DNA of 64,000 nt from Nitrososphaerota archaeon (GTDB lineage Archaea; Thermoproteota; Nitrososphaeria; Nitrososphaerales; JACPRH01). Numbering within the stretch: the stretch's first letter is position 1; the number at the start of each line of letters is the position of its first letter. Under the pieces are notes generated by a model. The model did no database searches and was not told the origin of the DNA. It saw only the letters and a program-made list of their open reading frames with translations. The translations under genes and the position numbers were made by a program. Location of the stretch: positions 62,001-126,000 of the forward strand of contig JACPRH010000037.1 in NCBI GenBank assembly GCA_016190055.1, in the 5' to 3' direction. Shown piece by piece: positions 10,165 to 19,955 of this stretch.

Positions 10165-10713
10165 TTACTTCTTCGCCTCCAGTAGTTGAAGCATCGCATC
10201 TAACCCTGCCTTCCACTTATCAGGGGTGAGGTTCTCCAGCGAAAATGTCGCGTTAGGGTGGTAGAACCGGTCGAGAGAGATAGTTTTCTGGTTTGGAGCA
10301 AAGTGCTTCAGCGTTGAAAGCATCATGCTCTGGAAGTAGTACAACCCGCCTATGAATACAGCCATATCGTAAGCCCCCATTCCGTCAAAACCTTTCCAGC
10401 TTTCATCCTTAAGCCTGTTCACCGCATCTTCCAGCCCCATGTTTATCAACTTTACATCTGAAACACTTTGGAACGCCTTGAAGACACCCGGCGAGGCCAC
10501 GATTGTTCCGCCTAGGTTTCTAGCCAATCTGGCCGCCACCTCAGGGACATCGACCCCGTCGGCTACCTTCATCTTCAACGCGTCGCCGCCTACTACCACC
10601 AGTAGACGTTTAGATCGCATGAGCATTCGGCCGCAGTTCTCAGGGGTGAGGTTGAAGGCGAGCTTCGGGCCTCGGATTTCAGCAGTTTCGTACGATGTGA
10701 TCTTGGCTGACAT
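10165..10713 (-). CDS. cdhB: CODH/ACS epsilon subunit
   Basis: 182 aa, position between cdhA and cdhC; LLVVVGGDAL, MAVFIGGLYYFQSMMLSTLKHF. Confidence 0.9.
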   Translation of the reverse strand: MSAKITSYETAEIRGPKLAFNLTPENCGRMLMRSKRLLVVVGGDALKMKVADGVDVPEVAARLARNLGGTIVASPGVFKAFQSVSDVKLINMGLEDAVNRLKDESWKGFDGMGAYDMAVFIGGLYYFQSMMLSTLKHFAPNQKTISLDRFYHPNATFSLENLTPDKWKAGLDAMLQLLEAKK

Positions 10714-10721
10714 TTCTCCAC

Positions 10722-13055
10722 CTACTCCCTCCTCAACACCATCCGGTCAAGCAGCGTCGGATCCGGGATTTCAATCGGCTTCCAGCCTCTTTCCTTCAGC
10801 ACAGGTATCACATCGTCTTTCATCGTGACTGGGAGATCAGTCTCGGCCCTGACGAACCGTTGAACATCGTCAGGCATTGTACCGTAGAGCTGTTTATGCA
10901 GGTTGATGTAGTTTGAGAGCTTGATCATCCTTCCCTTTGGAGTATCGTTAGGTCTCATTACCAGCCTAGCCGCCATAACCATAGTCTCTTCGATAGTTTC
11001 AGCGACGTAGAGAAGATGCTCTGGAGCTGGGCCTCCGTAAACCTTCTTCCCATCTCTAGCGTTAAGAACCATCCACTTCTCATTATCCTCGCTGCGTCCA
11101 AGATAGGCTCTCCTATGTTTGACGCCTTGCGGCCCAAGGATAACAGGGACACCGAGCCTGTTTGCACCTGTCGCTATCGCCATAGCCTTCTGATGCTGCG
11201 AGCCCCATGCGATCGCTACAGCACCGATCCGGTTCAGAATGTAGTCTGAGATTTCCTCGAAGTTTCCGCGGAGATTCCTCTTTGCGAAGATGCTGGCTAT
11301 CTTTATCACTGCGCCTATCGGGTGTGCGTTCGAAACGCAGGAGCCGGTGTTAACTATGCAACCTGCATCAAAGTCACCCGGATACTTTTCGTAGAGAGTC
11401 TGCCCGTTCTCGTCTCGGTACCGCGCCAAGTCTGATGCAGCGCACCCTGAAGTTACGACGATGTATCGTCGCTTAGCGAACTCATCCGCCATCTTGGCTA
11501 GATCTTCGTTTCCACCGGGGTAGTTGGAGCATCCTACGAAGGCGATGACTCCCGGGATCTCGCCCATAACTATGGGTCGACCCACATTCCGTATCTCAGT
11601 GTCCCGTATCGGGCCTCTGCCGACGCGGATAGTGAACTTCTCCTCCTTGATTTTAGCGGTTGAGGCCGCGTTAATTGTTGAGAGCACCGGGATGCTCTGG
11701 GGGCAGGCTTCATCGCATCTGCCGCAGCCGATGCACTCCTGGAATATTTTCTGTAGCGGCTCTAAGTTTGATTTCTTAGCCGCGTTTACAGCGTATCCTA
11801 TATCGAGGTTGATTGGACAGTTCTCTGTGCATTCGCGGCAGAGGGTGCAGCGAGATGTGTTGGCGAGCACCTGCTCATCCTTCAATCCTTTCTCAGATTT
11901 CCGCTGAGGAGCAGCTTCTATGGCGGCGCGCGCCGCTACTTCACCTACCTTAGCTGGATTGCGAACTAAGACTGCCGGTGTATCGGTGAGAAGAGCCTTG
12001 ACTATCTCGTCAGGCGTCTTATCGGTTAAGTCGGGCAGTCCGGCGCAGATCTGATCTGAGGTTGCGATGACTCTGGTGCCTACGCTTCTAGCCTCATCCA
12101 CGACGTCGGCGCGGACGCATTCCTGATCTATTATCAGGATGTCAGCGATACCGCTTCGTACGAACATTAGCTGTCTTGAGATGGGGCCGACGATCTTGGC
12201 GTTCTTCGAGTAGCGGGTGAGATCGTGTGCGGTGCAACATATGCCGGCTACTTCAACTGAGCCGTATGTGCCTTTGTCTTCAAGATAGTTGATCACTTCG
12301 CTTCCCGGAGCAACGTTATGTCCAACGCAGAGTATGACGGGTTTGGACTTGTCGATCGCCCCCATGCCTATCTCTACTAGAGGCGTGTCGGAGTTGCCTT
12401 TCGGCAGCCCTAGTGCAGATACCTGTGCAATATCAGCTACTTCTAGAGCCAAGTTGTCCAGCATCCCGGCGTGAAGCGCTTTAGACTCGTAGTCGATTGG
12501 AGATTGCTCCTGACCGGTCGCGGTGGCGGAGGTTAGTTGCGTAACTTGGTTGTCAAGATAGGTGAGAACCTCCTTGAGATCGCCGAGCTTCTTCGGCTTT
12601 ATGCCGGCTATGAGACGTATAAGCGGCGCCTCGATATCAACCTCGCTGCCAACATCAATGGGGTGGTCTTCACCGTATTTTTTGATCAGGTACTCAACGA
12701 TGTGGTGAGCGTGGGTCGCGTGGCAAGCTGCGCCCATGACGCATGTGAGAAGCGACCATTTGCCTTGATGAGCCTCCATATCGATGCCGCATGCGCCCTG
12801 TTTGCCTGCGGTCAAATCGCACTTTCCGTAGGTGCAGAACTCGCAGAAGTCGCTGAGCGGTGAGTAGAACGGTGGATACCGTGCGAGTATACGTTGATCC
12901 CAGCCTCTTAGAGCGGTTATGTCGGGGTAGGGTGTTGGGCCAACAGGCTCACTCCACTCTTCACCTGCTTCAACAACTTTCCCGATTACGAGGTCGAGCC
13001 CCCGGATCTTAGCGAACTGGGAGTCCAGTTCTTTAATCGAGATCTTGGTGGCCAA
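10722..13055 (-). CDS. cdhA: CODH/ACS alpha subunit (CO dehydrogenase)
   Basis: 777 aa; CEFCTYGKCDL, CTLCRECTENCPINLDIG, CIGCGRCDEACPQ motifs. Confidence 0.96.
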   Translation of the reverse strand: MATKISIKELDSQFAKIRGLDLVIGKVVEAGEEWSEPVGPTPYPDITALRGWDQRILARYPPFYSPLSDFCEFCTYGKCDLTAGKQGACGIDMEAHQGKWSLLTCVMGAACHATHAHHIVEYLIKKYGEDHPIDVGSEVDIEAPLIRLIAGIKPKKLGDLKEVLTYLDNQVTQLTSATATGQEQSPIDYESKALHAGMLDNLALEVADIAQVSALGLPKGNSDTPLVEIGMGAIDKSKPVILCVGHNVAPGSEVINYLEDKGTYGSVEVAGICCTAHDLTRYSKNAKIVGPISRQLMFVRSGIADILIIDQECVRADVVDEARSVGTRVIATSDQICAGLPDLTDKTPDEIVKALLTDTPAVLVRNPAKVGEVAARAAIEAAPQRKSEKGLKDEQVLANTSRCTLCRECTENCPINLDIGYAVNAAKKSNLEPLQKIFQECIGCGRCDEACPQSIPVLSTINAASTAKIKEEKFTIRVGRGPIRDTEIRNVGRPIVMGEIPGVIAFVGCSNYPGGNEDLAKMADEFAKRRYIVVTSGCAASDLARYRDENGQTLYEKYPGDFDAGCIVNTGSCVSNAHPIGAVIKIASIFAKRNLRGNFEEISDYILNRIGAVAIAWGSQHQKAMAIATGANRLGVPVILGPQGVKHRRAYLGRSEDNEKWMVLNARDGKKVYGGPAPEHLLYVAETIEETMVMAARLVMRPNDTPKGRMIKLSNYINLHKQLYGTMPDDVQRFVRAETDLPVTMKDDVIPVLKERGWKPIEIPDPTLLDRMVLRRE

Positions 13056-13252
13056 CTAGTTTAGGGCCTCTTTACACCTGCGGTGGCCTAGCTCGATCGT
13101 AGTTTCTACACTACCTTGAATGCCAGTGCGCAAAGCCATCAAACTTAACACCGATTCAAGTTACTTAAATTCCTTCCCCAAAAACAGGGGGTTTGGAGTC
13201 AAGCTCGACGATCGTCTTAACAGGTGTCGTGTGAAAAAGTAAGATGAGTATG

Positions 13253-13708
13253 TTACACGTGGTGCGTCATTCGTCTAAGCGAGTCCATTAACGCTTCAGT
13301 CTCAGGGAATCTGCTGATCACCGGCAGCGCGTCGCTGACTGATCGCGTGGTAATCAAACCCACTATTTTGCCATCATTGCTGACCACCGGAAGTCGGCGA
13401 ATGTGGTGCTTCGACATTAGCTCAGCCGCGTCCCAGACAGTTCCGTCCTCCCGGATTGTCACTAGAGGCTTCGTCGCGATGTCTCGTGCAAGCGTTTTTC
13501 CAGGATCAAGCCCCTTAGCCACAACTTTGCTCATAATGTCACGTTCTGTCAACATAGCCGGCTCCTCACCGCTTGAAACCACGATGACCGAGCCGATTCC
13601 ACGTTTCACCATTGTTTCCGCAATCTTCCGGATCGTCAGGGAGTCGGGAACCTCGGTCTTTGCATGCATCCATTTAGTTACCTTATCCCATTCGGTCAGA
13701 GAGTTCAA
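13253..13708 (-). CDS. Tandem CBS-domain protein
   Basis: 151 aa; ...SVIVVSSGEEPAMLTERDIMSKV..., HHIRRLPVVSNDGKIVGLITTRSV. Confidence 0.9.
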   Translation of the reverse strand: MNSLTEWDKVTKWMHAKTEVPDSLTIRKIAETMVKRGIGSVIVVSSGEEPAMLTERDIMSKVVAKGLDPGKTLARDIATKPLVTIREDGTVWDAAELMSKHHIRRLPVVSNDGKIVGLITTRSVSDALPVISRFPETEALMDSLRRMTHHV

Positions 13709-13769
13709 CTCGATTAGTTTAGCTGAGATTATATGATAAGCACATCTTCAATATATGTATAGCTATCAA

Positions 13770-13838
13770 GGCTCTCCTTAGCTCTTCGTCATCTGCTGAG
13801 GAAAAGACATGCCTCAGCTGCCGAAGACCTAACAAAGC
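13770..13838. repeat. Imperfect palindromic element, copy 1 (flanks the metalloprotease gene)
   Basis: GGCTCTCCTTAGCTCTTCGTCATCTGCTGAGGAAAAGACATGCCTCAGCTGCCGAAGACCTAACAAAGC; partner at 15339-15406 with same flanks and inverted core. Confidence 0.75.
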
Positions 13839-14032
13839 GGGTCAGCAGTAGAGAAATTCATCGCCAGAATCAGAGCCTTGAGAAGAATAATCGTAAGGCG
13901 CCATGAACTCCCATCAGTCCACCTGAGGTTCGATGCATATAATCTGCATCGTCATTTGTCTAAGAATATTGCAGCGAGTTTATTTTTCACGGATCTTTTT
14001 ATTCCAGAATAGATGGGTAATTACACCATGGA

Positions 14033-15265
14033 TTGAAAAGGTTTCGCGCCGTAAGGATTGTCGCTGTTTTCCTACTCATGCCTATAATATTTGTTTTTTC
14101 GCAACGAGCCGTCCAATCATCCGTGTACGACGAAACTAGGCCAACCATTACCTTGGAGGGGCCTGTCTGGGATCATACGCCGCTTACCGTTTTCGTCAAT
14201 ACAACTAATGGAGAGCAATACCTTAACGCATCCCTAGCTGCGATACAAGCCTGGAGAATAGCCATAGGCGAGTTTGCTAAAGACAGATCCTCCCCCGAGT
14301 TCACCCTCTTAACAAAAATTGATTTCGTAATCTACATTTCGAACATTAACGCTTCGCACAACAACGGCTACGACATCACGATTAGCTTCATGAAGACGGT
14401 GCAGAACGAGACGAACTGGGCTGGCCTGACCAACTACACTTCAGACGGCGGCACGTTCAAAACTGTGAAGATATACCTGGCAAACGGAAGCTTAGCGAAT
14501 CGCCCGTTTGATTCGGGAACGATGCAGAGCATCGTTACCCATGAACTCGGCCACGCCCTCGGGCTTAACCACACAACCTCCAAGTTTTCTCCCCCTCCCC
14601 GAAATAGGGAACTCATGTACCAGAAGACGGTGGAGGGGGCGATTCCAACCTTCCCTTCAACACTTGATGTCTACGCCCTTGCAGTAAAATATGCAGGTCC
14701 GGCTGGAGGATACCTGTATGACTCCACCCCATCAAACGTAACCCTTCCCCCCACAATACCGTATAATGAGCTAGGATTGCGGAAGGTTTCCATAATATAC
14801 TTCCCATTACTCATCGACGGAAAGCGAGGAATTCAGGAAGAATGGTACCCCGAGGGCTATGAGATCACCAATTACATCTTTGAGATGCCGCGTAACAGGA
14901 CATCCGATGGAACCGTATACATGTTCGCAGGCTGGTACGGGATTGGCAGGGGTTCCTACACAGGGCCAGATCTGAAACCAACGATCAGAGTTGAAAACGA
15001 GGACATTGCCGAGATAGCCGTTTGGAATGCTGCGAACTTTCTGAACACAACTTTGAGAAGGCAAGAAATTGCAATTCAGCAGCTCAACTCCACGCTTCAA
15101 ACTCAATCCTCCGAGATACAACAATTCAAGGGCATGATCGTTGCTGTCAGCCTTCTGATCACGGTGGCGATTCTAGCCGTCTTAATCTACAAAATTAGAA
15201 CACCCAACAAATTCTCGAAGAAGGATCCCGATGCGGGCGAGATGCATGAACGCCATGTAGAGTAA
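14033..15265 (+). CDS. Secreted/membrane-anchored matrixin-like zinc metalloprotease
   Basis: TTG start, signal peptide, metzincin motif HELGHALGLNH, C-terminal coiled coil plus TM. Confidence 0.82.
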   Translation: MKRFRAVRIVAVFLLMPIIFVFSQRAVQSSVYDETRPTITLEGPVWDHTPLTVFVNTTNGEQYLNASLAAIQAWRIAIGEFAKDRSSPEFTLLTKIDFVIYISNINASHNNGYDITISFMKTVQNETNWAGLTNYTSDGGTFKTVKIYLANGSLANRPFDSGTMQSIVTHELGHALGLNHTTSKFSPPPRNRELMYQKTVEGAIPTFPSTLDVYALAVKYAGPAGGYLYDSTPSNVTLPPTIPYNELGLRKVSIIYFPLLIDGKRGIQEEWYPEGYEITNYIFEMPRNRTSDGTVYMFAGWYGIGRGSYTGPDLKPTIRVENEDIAEIAVWNAANFLNTTLRRQEIAIQQLNSTLQTQSSEIQQFKGMIVAVSLLITVAILAVLIYKIRTPNKFSKKDPDAGEMHERHVE

Positions 15266-15338
15266 CCGGCATCCACCACACCCTGCTGCACTTCCATTAA
15301 AGTCACGACGCGTCCGTTGCCCACTTCTACCTAGATTT

Positions 15339-15406
15339 GGCTCTCTTAACTCTTCGGCAGCTGATACGTGTCTTTTCCTCAGCAGATGCCTAAGACCTAA
15401 CAAAGC
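15339..15406. repeat. Imperfect palindromic element, copy 2
   Basis: GGCTCTCTTAACTCTTCGGCAGCTGATACGTGTCTTTTCCTCAGCAGATGCCTAAGACCTAACAAAGC; see copy 1. Confidence 0.75.
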
Positions 15407-15496
15407 CCTATGCAGATGGTTTCAGCTCGCCTACATGTGTGATCTTTAATTGGTGGGTCGATAGGCAGTTCAACGGTAGAGTGAGTGAGCTAGTCG

Positions 15497-15973
15497 ATGC
15501 AAGAGAGAAGAAGTAACCCGGCTTCGCAGAAAAGGGGTGTTAGGGACATGTGGATGCTTCTCCTAGGGTTCACGATTGGGCTCGCTCTTGTATACGGTAT
15601 TATCATGGGCTTCTATCAGCCGGAGATCTTTCGGCTTCAGGATGAGGTTAGGAATCAGACGCGCAGCAGCAATCTAAACCCGCTGATGTACTATTTGGCG
15701 GATTCATCGTTAAGCTACATTGGGCAGAAGCATCCTGAGGCCGTGGCTGAGATACCTAAGGCTGTTGCTTGGCAGGGTGGTCGCGCGACTCCTAGTGGAA
15801 TAGTGGGTCATGAGACCTACAAGTATCAGGGTGGAGGATGGACGGTTACGATAGAGTGGAGCGTTGTCTCACCTGAAAACCTAGTTTACACAGTAACAGC
15901 TACTCATGATAGTCTTGTCTGGAAGGGAGAAATCCAGCGGGGCAGCGTAACTGAGGTTAGCTTCAAGCAGTAG
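15497..15973 (+). CDS. Hypothetical membrane-anchored protein
   Basis: 158 aa, one N-terminal TM, extracytoplasmic domain. Confidence 0.6.
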   Translation: MQERRSNPASQKRGVRDMWMLLLGFTIGLALVYGIIMGFYQPEIFRLQDEVRNQTRSSNLNPLMYYLADSSLSYIGQKHPEAVAEIPKAVAWQGGRATPSGIVGHETYKYQGGGWTVTIEWSVVSPENLVYTVTATHDSLVWKGEIQRGSVTEVSFKQ

Positions 15974-15974
15974 G

Positions 15975-16961
15975 TTACTGAGAGGTCGGGTTAGCGGAGG
16001 TTTGCTGCTGTTGCTTTTGCTGAGACCTCTGCTGCGACACTTCGGCCTTCCACTGTAAGGTCTCCCACCGCTCATCGACTCTTCGCTGCAGATCCTCGAC
16101 GATGTGCTTGTTCTGAGGCTTGAGCAGGTGAGCGAACCGTTTCTGAGGCGCCAGGTACTCTTCAATCGGCTTCTTCTTGGGCTTCAGGTTAATCTTCCAG
16201 ACGCCGTTCTCAACCTCGTAGAGTGGCCAATAGCAGGTCTCTACGGCTAGACGGGATAGCCGCATGCTCTCCTCCGGTTCGCTTCTCCAGCCTCTTGGGC
16301 ATGGGGATGATACGTTGATGAATGTTGGTCCCTCGACCTTTAAGGCCTTTTTGACCTTGGTCATCAGGTCCATCCAGTGGCTCGGAGCCGTCTGCGCTAC
16401 ATACGGGATTCCGTGGGCGGCGATAATTTCGGTGATATCCTTCTTGTACTCAGGTTTTCCAACAATCTTTTCGCCTACGGGGGTGGTTGTGGTCCAAGAG
16501 CCTCTTGGAGTAGAGCTTGAACGCTGGATACCAGTGTTCATGTAAGCTTCATTGTCAAGGCAGACGTATAGGAAGGCGTGACCTCGCTCCAACGCTCCAG
16601 AGAGTGACTGCAGCCCGATGTCGTAGGTGCCGCCGTCGCCTGCGAAGGCGATGAAGTTGATTTTCTTATCGATCTTTCCTTTCCGCTTTAAGGCGCGGTA
16701 CGCTGACTCGACTCCGCTGATGGTTGCCGCAGTGTTTTCGAAGGCGCTGTGGATCCACGGAACCTTCCAAGCTGTGTATGGGTAGATGGTTGTAGCTACT
16801 TCAAGGCAGCCTGTTGCATTCGCGACTACGACCGGGTTCTCAGCGGCGTGCAGAACCTGTCTGACTATTACGGGCTCGGCGCAGCCGGTGCATAACCGGT
16901 GTCCGCATGTCAGGTGTTCTGTTGATCCGGCGATATCTCTTAGCTTCATCTTCTTAATCAT
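15975..16961 (-). CDS. porB: Pyruvate:ferredoxin oxidoreductase beta subunit
   Basis: TPP-binding GDGGTYDIGLQSLSGALERGH; HLTCGHRLCTGCAEP. Confidence 0.93.
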   Translation of the reverse strand: MIKKMKLRDIAGSTEHLTCGHRLCTGCAEPVIVRQVLHAAENPVVVANATGCLEVATTIYPYTAWKVPWIHSAFENTAATISGVESAYRALKRKGKIDKKINFIAFAGDGGTYDIGLQSLSGALERGHAFLYVCLDNEAYMNTGIQRSSSTPRGSWTTTTPVGEKIVGKPEYKKDITEIIAAHGIPYVAQTAPSHWMDLMTKVKKALKVEGPTFINVSSPCPRGWRSEPEESMRLSRLAVETCYWPLYEVENGVWKINLKPKKKPIEEYLAPQKRFAHLLKPQNKHIVEDLQRRVDERWETLQWKAEVSQQRSQQKQQQQTSANPTSQ

Positions 16962-18147
16962 CTCTTAGCCCGAGGAACCTTTGCACAGGGTCGGGTTTGC
17001 CTGTTTTAGCGACCGTGTCCAAGTCATCGTAGACGGTCTTCAACATGTCTGTTGTTGTATCGCGTCCACCGAGACCGTAGATGTAGTTGACGATTTGAGG
17101 CCTCTTAGGCTCATCATAGAGGGCGGCTCTGACTTCTGAGAAGACAGGGCCTCCGATGCTTCCGAATGAGGCGGCACGGTCTAGCACCGCAACAGCTTTG
17201 CATTTCCTCAGGTTAGCGGCTATCTCTTCAGTTGGGAAGGGTCTGAATGTCCTGATTTTGAGAAGCCCTAACCGGGGGTCGTTAAGATCGTCGAGGAGGC
17301 TCTTCGCGGTGCCTGCTGTTGAGCCGAGTATCACAATAGCTAGCTCAGCCTTCTCCATGTTGTAAGGCTCAACGAGACCGTAGCTGCGGCCGCTGATCGA
17401 GCCGTATGCTTTGCTTACCTGCTCAATGACTGGTTTAGCGTTTGTCATCGCTTCGATCTGCTGCATCTTAATTTCGAAGTAGTATTCAGGGAGAGCAAGT
17501 GGGCCGTATGTGACCGCTTGATCAACATCAAGAAGCGGATGATCTATATGGTACTCGCCTACAAATTTCTTCACTGCATTGTCGTCCAGCACATCGATCC
17601 GTTCAACAGCGTGGCTGGTAGTGAAGCCATCCATGCAGACCATCACCGGCAGCCTGACGTTTTGATGTTCTCCTATCTTTATGGCTTGTATTGTGTTGTC
17701 ATAGGCTTCCTGCACGTTTTCAGAGTAGAGCTGAATCCAACCGGAGTCCCGTCCACCCATAGAGTCACTGTGATCGCAGTGAATGTTAATGGGTCCGCTT
17801 AAGGCGCGGTTCGCCACGGCCATTACAATAGGTAGCCGCATACCGGCCGCGATGTAAAGCATCTCCCACATCAACGCGAAGCCCTGTGATGAGGTGGCTG
17901 TCATCGATCTGCCTCCTGCTGCAGCTGCGCCGATTGAGGCACTTAGCGCGGAGTGCTCGCTTTCAGCAGCGACGAACTCGGTGTCTACGAGGCCGTCGGC
18001 GACGAACTCTGAGAATCGTTCAACTATTATGGTTTGAGGGGTGATTGGGTATGATGCGACCACGTCTGGGTTGATCTGTCGCATTGCTTCGGCGATAGCT
18101 TCGGCTCCGTTTAGAGCCATAATTTTCTGCGTAACAGTTTGGGTCAT
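16954..18147 (-). CDS. porA: Pyruvate:ferredoxin oxidoreductase alpha subunit
   Basis: NGAEAIAEAMRQINPDVVASYPITPQTIIVERFSEFV. Confidence 0.94.
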   Translation of the reverse strand: MTQTVTQKIMALNGAEAIAEAMRQINPDVVASYPITPQTIIVERFSEFVADGLVDTEFVAAESEHSALSASIGAAAAGGRSMTATSSQGFALMWEMLYIAAGMRLPIVMAVANRALSGPINIHCDHSDSMGGRDSGWIQLYSENVQEAYDNTIQAIKIGEHQNVRLPVMVCMDGFTTSHAVERIDVLDDNAVKKFVGEYHIDHPLLDVDQAVTYGPLALPEYYFEIKMQQIEAMTNAKPVIEQVSKAYGSISGRSYGLVEPYNMEKAELAIVILGSTAGTAKSLLDDLNDPRLGLLKIRTFRPFPTEEIAANLRKCKAVAVLDRAASFGSIGGPVFSEVRAALYDEPKRPQIVNYIYGLGGRDTTTDMLKTVYDDLDTVAKTGKPDPVQRFLGLRDD

Positions 18148-18161
18148 CTTCTTTTTCTCAT

Positions 18162-18455
18162 CTACTCATCCTTTGATTCCTTAACCATCTCAATGACTTT
18201 GGTGGGGCACTCGACGGCGCATATGCCGCATCCCTTGCAGTGCTCCAGATCGATGCCAGTGATCTTTCCGTCCTTAACAAGTATTACTCCTTCAGGGCAG
18301 TACACCCAGCAGATCATGCAGTTTGTGCACCGCTTCATATCGATGACTGGTTTCTTGGTTCTCCAGTTCCCGGTCAGATATACTTGGGCGTTGCCGCCGG
18401 TTATGATTACTCCGCCGATAGGGAGGTCTCGCCACTTCTTTCTTTCTACTGTCAT
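18162..18455 (-). CDS. porD: Pyruvate:ferredoxin oxidoreductase delta (2x[4Fe-4S]) subunit
   Basis: CTNCMICWVYCPEG, CKGCGICAVECP. Confidence 0.93.
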   Translation of the reverse strand: MTVERKKWRDLPIGGVIITGGNAQVYLTGNWRTKKPVIDMKRCTNCMICWVYCPEGVILVKDGKITGIDLEHCKGCGICAVECPTKVIEMVKESKDE

Positions 18456-18456
18456 C

Positions 18457-19026
18457 TTAATTCAACACCTCGTAAGCGCGCTTTGCTGCCGCAAGGTTAC
18501 CGTCAATCACTTTCCTATTGAGCTTTGCACCGAACGACGCCTCTATCTCTTTTAGAAGCGCGTCGAGGCTGACTACTCCAGTGACCTTGACTAGTGCACC
18601 CATTATGCTGGTGTTCACGATGTTGCGGCCGATGGTTTCAAGCGCGATCTTAGAAGCATCAATCGCCAAAACCTTCTTGCCTGTTAGACCCGCGATTCTT
18701 GAGACGGTGCCGGCGTCCTTTTCGCTGTTAACCAAGATTAAACCGTCCTCCGCCAAGCCTTCTCCGATGTCTACTTGACCGATGAGGCTCGGATCTAGAA
18801 CGATGACGATGTTGGGTGTCTTGACACCGCTGTGAATCTTGATTTGATTATCGCTGATCCGAGTATAGGCCTTGATTGGTGCGCCCATCCGTTCAGGTCC
18901 GAACTCAGGGAAAGCCTGAACGTACTTGCCTTCTCTCATAGCTGAGCGGGCAAGGAGTTGACTAGCGGTAACGACCCCTTGACCTCCACGGCCATGCCAA
19001 CGGATCTCCAAGATCTTAGCAGACAA
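18457..19026 (-). CDS. porC: Pyruvate:ferredoxin oxidoreductase gamma subunit
   Basis: EIRWHGRGGQGVVTASQLLA; AFPEFGPERMGAPIKAYTRI. Confidence 0.94.
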   Translation of the reverse strand: MSAKILEIRWHGRGGQGVVTASQLLARSAMREGKYVQAFPEFGPERMGAPIKAYTRISDNQIKIHSGVKTPNIVIVLDPSLIGQVDIGEGLAEDGLILVNSEKDAGTVSRIAGLTGKKVLAIDASKIALETIGRNIVNTSIMGALVKVTGVVSLDALLKEIEASFGAKLNRKVIDGNLAAAKRAYEVLN

Positions 19027-19117
19027 TGTTTCTCCAACCGATCAAGAAAAACTAGGTGCTTTTATATTGTTCTTCGTTGTGGTAAAGGTTTCGATAGTCA
19101 GCTTATTTGTTTACCCC

Positions 19118-19867
19118 TTACTTTTTCGGGGGAAGGTGAAGATACTCATGCTCCAAGATGTTCTGGAGCGGGAATCGTTTTCCGCCAACCACCTTCAGAT
19201 CCGCTTTAACCTCATCATCTAGTATCTCGATTATGTTGTAGCTGTTCACGAAGAAGCCGCGGGTCCGCTCTGATGACAGTGTGCCGGCGGTGATTACGCT
19301 AAAGTCTTCGAGCCGCCAGATCCAAGGTCGATGCCGGTGGCCGCAGAAGACCACGTCCACCTTTGAGCGGTTGAGGACTCTGAGCAGGTCGCCTGCGTCA
19401 ACCAACACTATGCGGTCTGTGCCTGTATCTGGAACAGGGAGAGCGTGGTGATGCATGGCAACTATTTTCCGTTTATTCTCGTATTTGTCGAGGGTCTCCT
19501 TAAGCCACACTATCTGTCGGTAGCCTACCTCGCCATCGTTCCGTTCAGGCCTAGCTGTGCCGATAGTGACGAAAACGGTGTCACCTAGCTCGACAACTGG
19601 CTCAGGTTGGAAGTAGTAGTGGTAGAGGTAGTAGCCGGTTGAACGGTAATCGTGGTTTCCGCTGCAGAGAACTAGTTTCTTAGCGTCTATCTGCTCAAGA
19701 ACCTGATAGGCTTGCTGATACTCCTTGATCAGCCCATCCTCAGTCAGGTCGCCGGTGACGAGGATGCCGTCGGGTTTTAGCGCGTTAATCTCTTTAACTG
19801 CTTCTTCAAAGACAGCTTTCCGGAACTGAGGACCGCAGTGGATATCCGATATCTGAACCAGAAGCAT
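19118..19867 (-). CDS. Calcineurin-like metallophosphoesterase
   Basis: QISDIHCG, TGDLTEDG, CSGNHDY, MHHH, CGHRH motifs. Confidence 0.92.
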   Translation of the reverse strand: MLLVQISDIHCGPQFRKAVFEEAVKEINALKPDGILVTGDLTEDGLIKEYQQAYQVLEQIDAKKLVLCSGNHDYRSTGYYLYHYYFQPEPVVELGDTVFVTIGTARPERNDGEVGYRQIVWLKETLDKYENKRKIVAMHHHALPVPDTGTDRIVLVDAGDLLRVLNRSKVDVVFCGHRHRPWIWRLEDFSVITAGTLSSERTRGFFVNSYNIIEILDDEVKADLKVVGGKRFPLQNILEHEYLHLPPKK

Positions 19868-19955
19868 TTAGATCGCAGGATAGAGGGAGCAGGCTGGATA
19901 AATTAGCTCCCTCTCTAACCCTTCTTTTTGGTATTGCTTAGTGGTCTGTGCTAAT

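Noticed and set aside
8687-10216. Long cdhC start at 10216 overlapping cdhB
   Set aside because: The extra N-terminus (MEGRVRCDASTTGGEEVK) overlaps cdhB coding sequence; ATG at 10162 with upstream purine-rich RBS is more plausible.
11524-11907. 127-aa + strand ORF inside cdhA (and similar antisense ORFs at 7374-7772, 10439-10828, 12537-12863)
   Set aside because: Opposite well-supported cdh genes; no recognisable domains.
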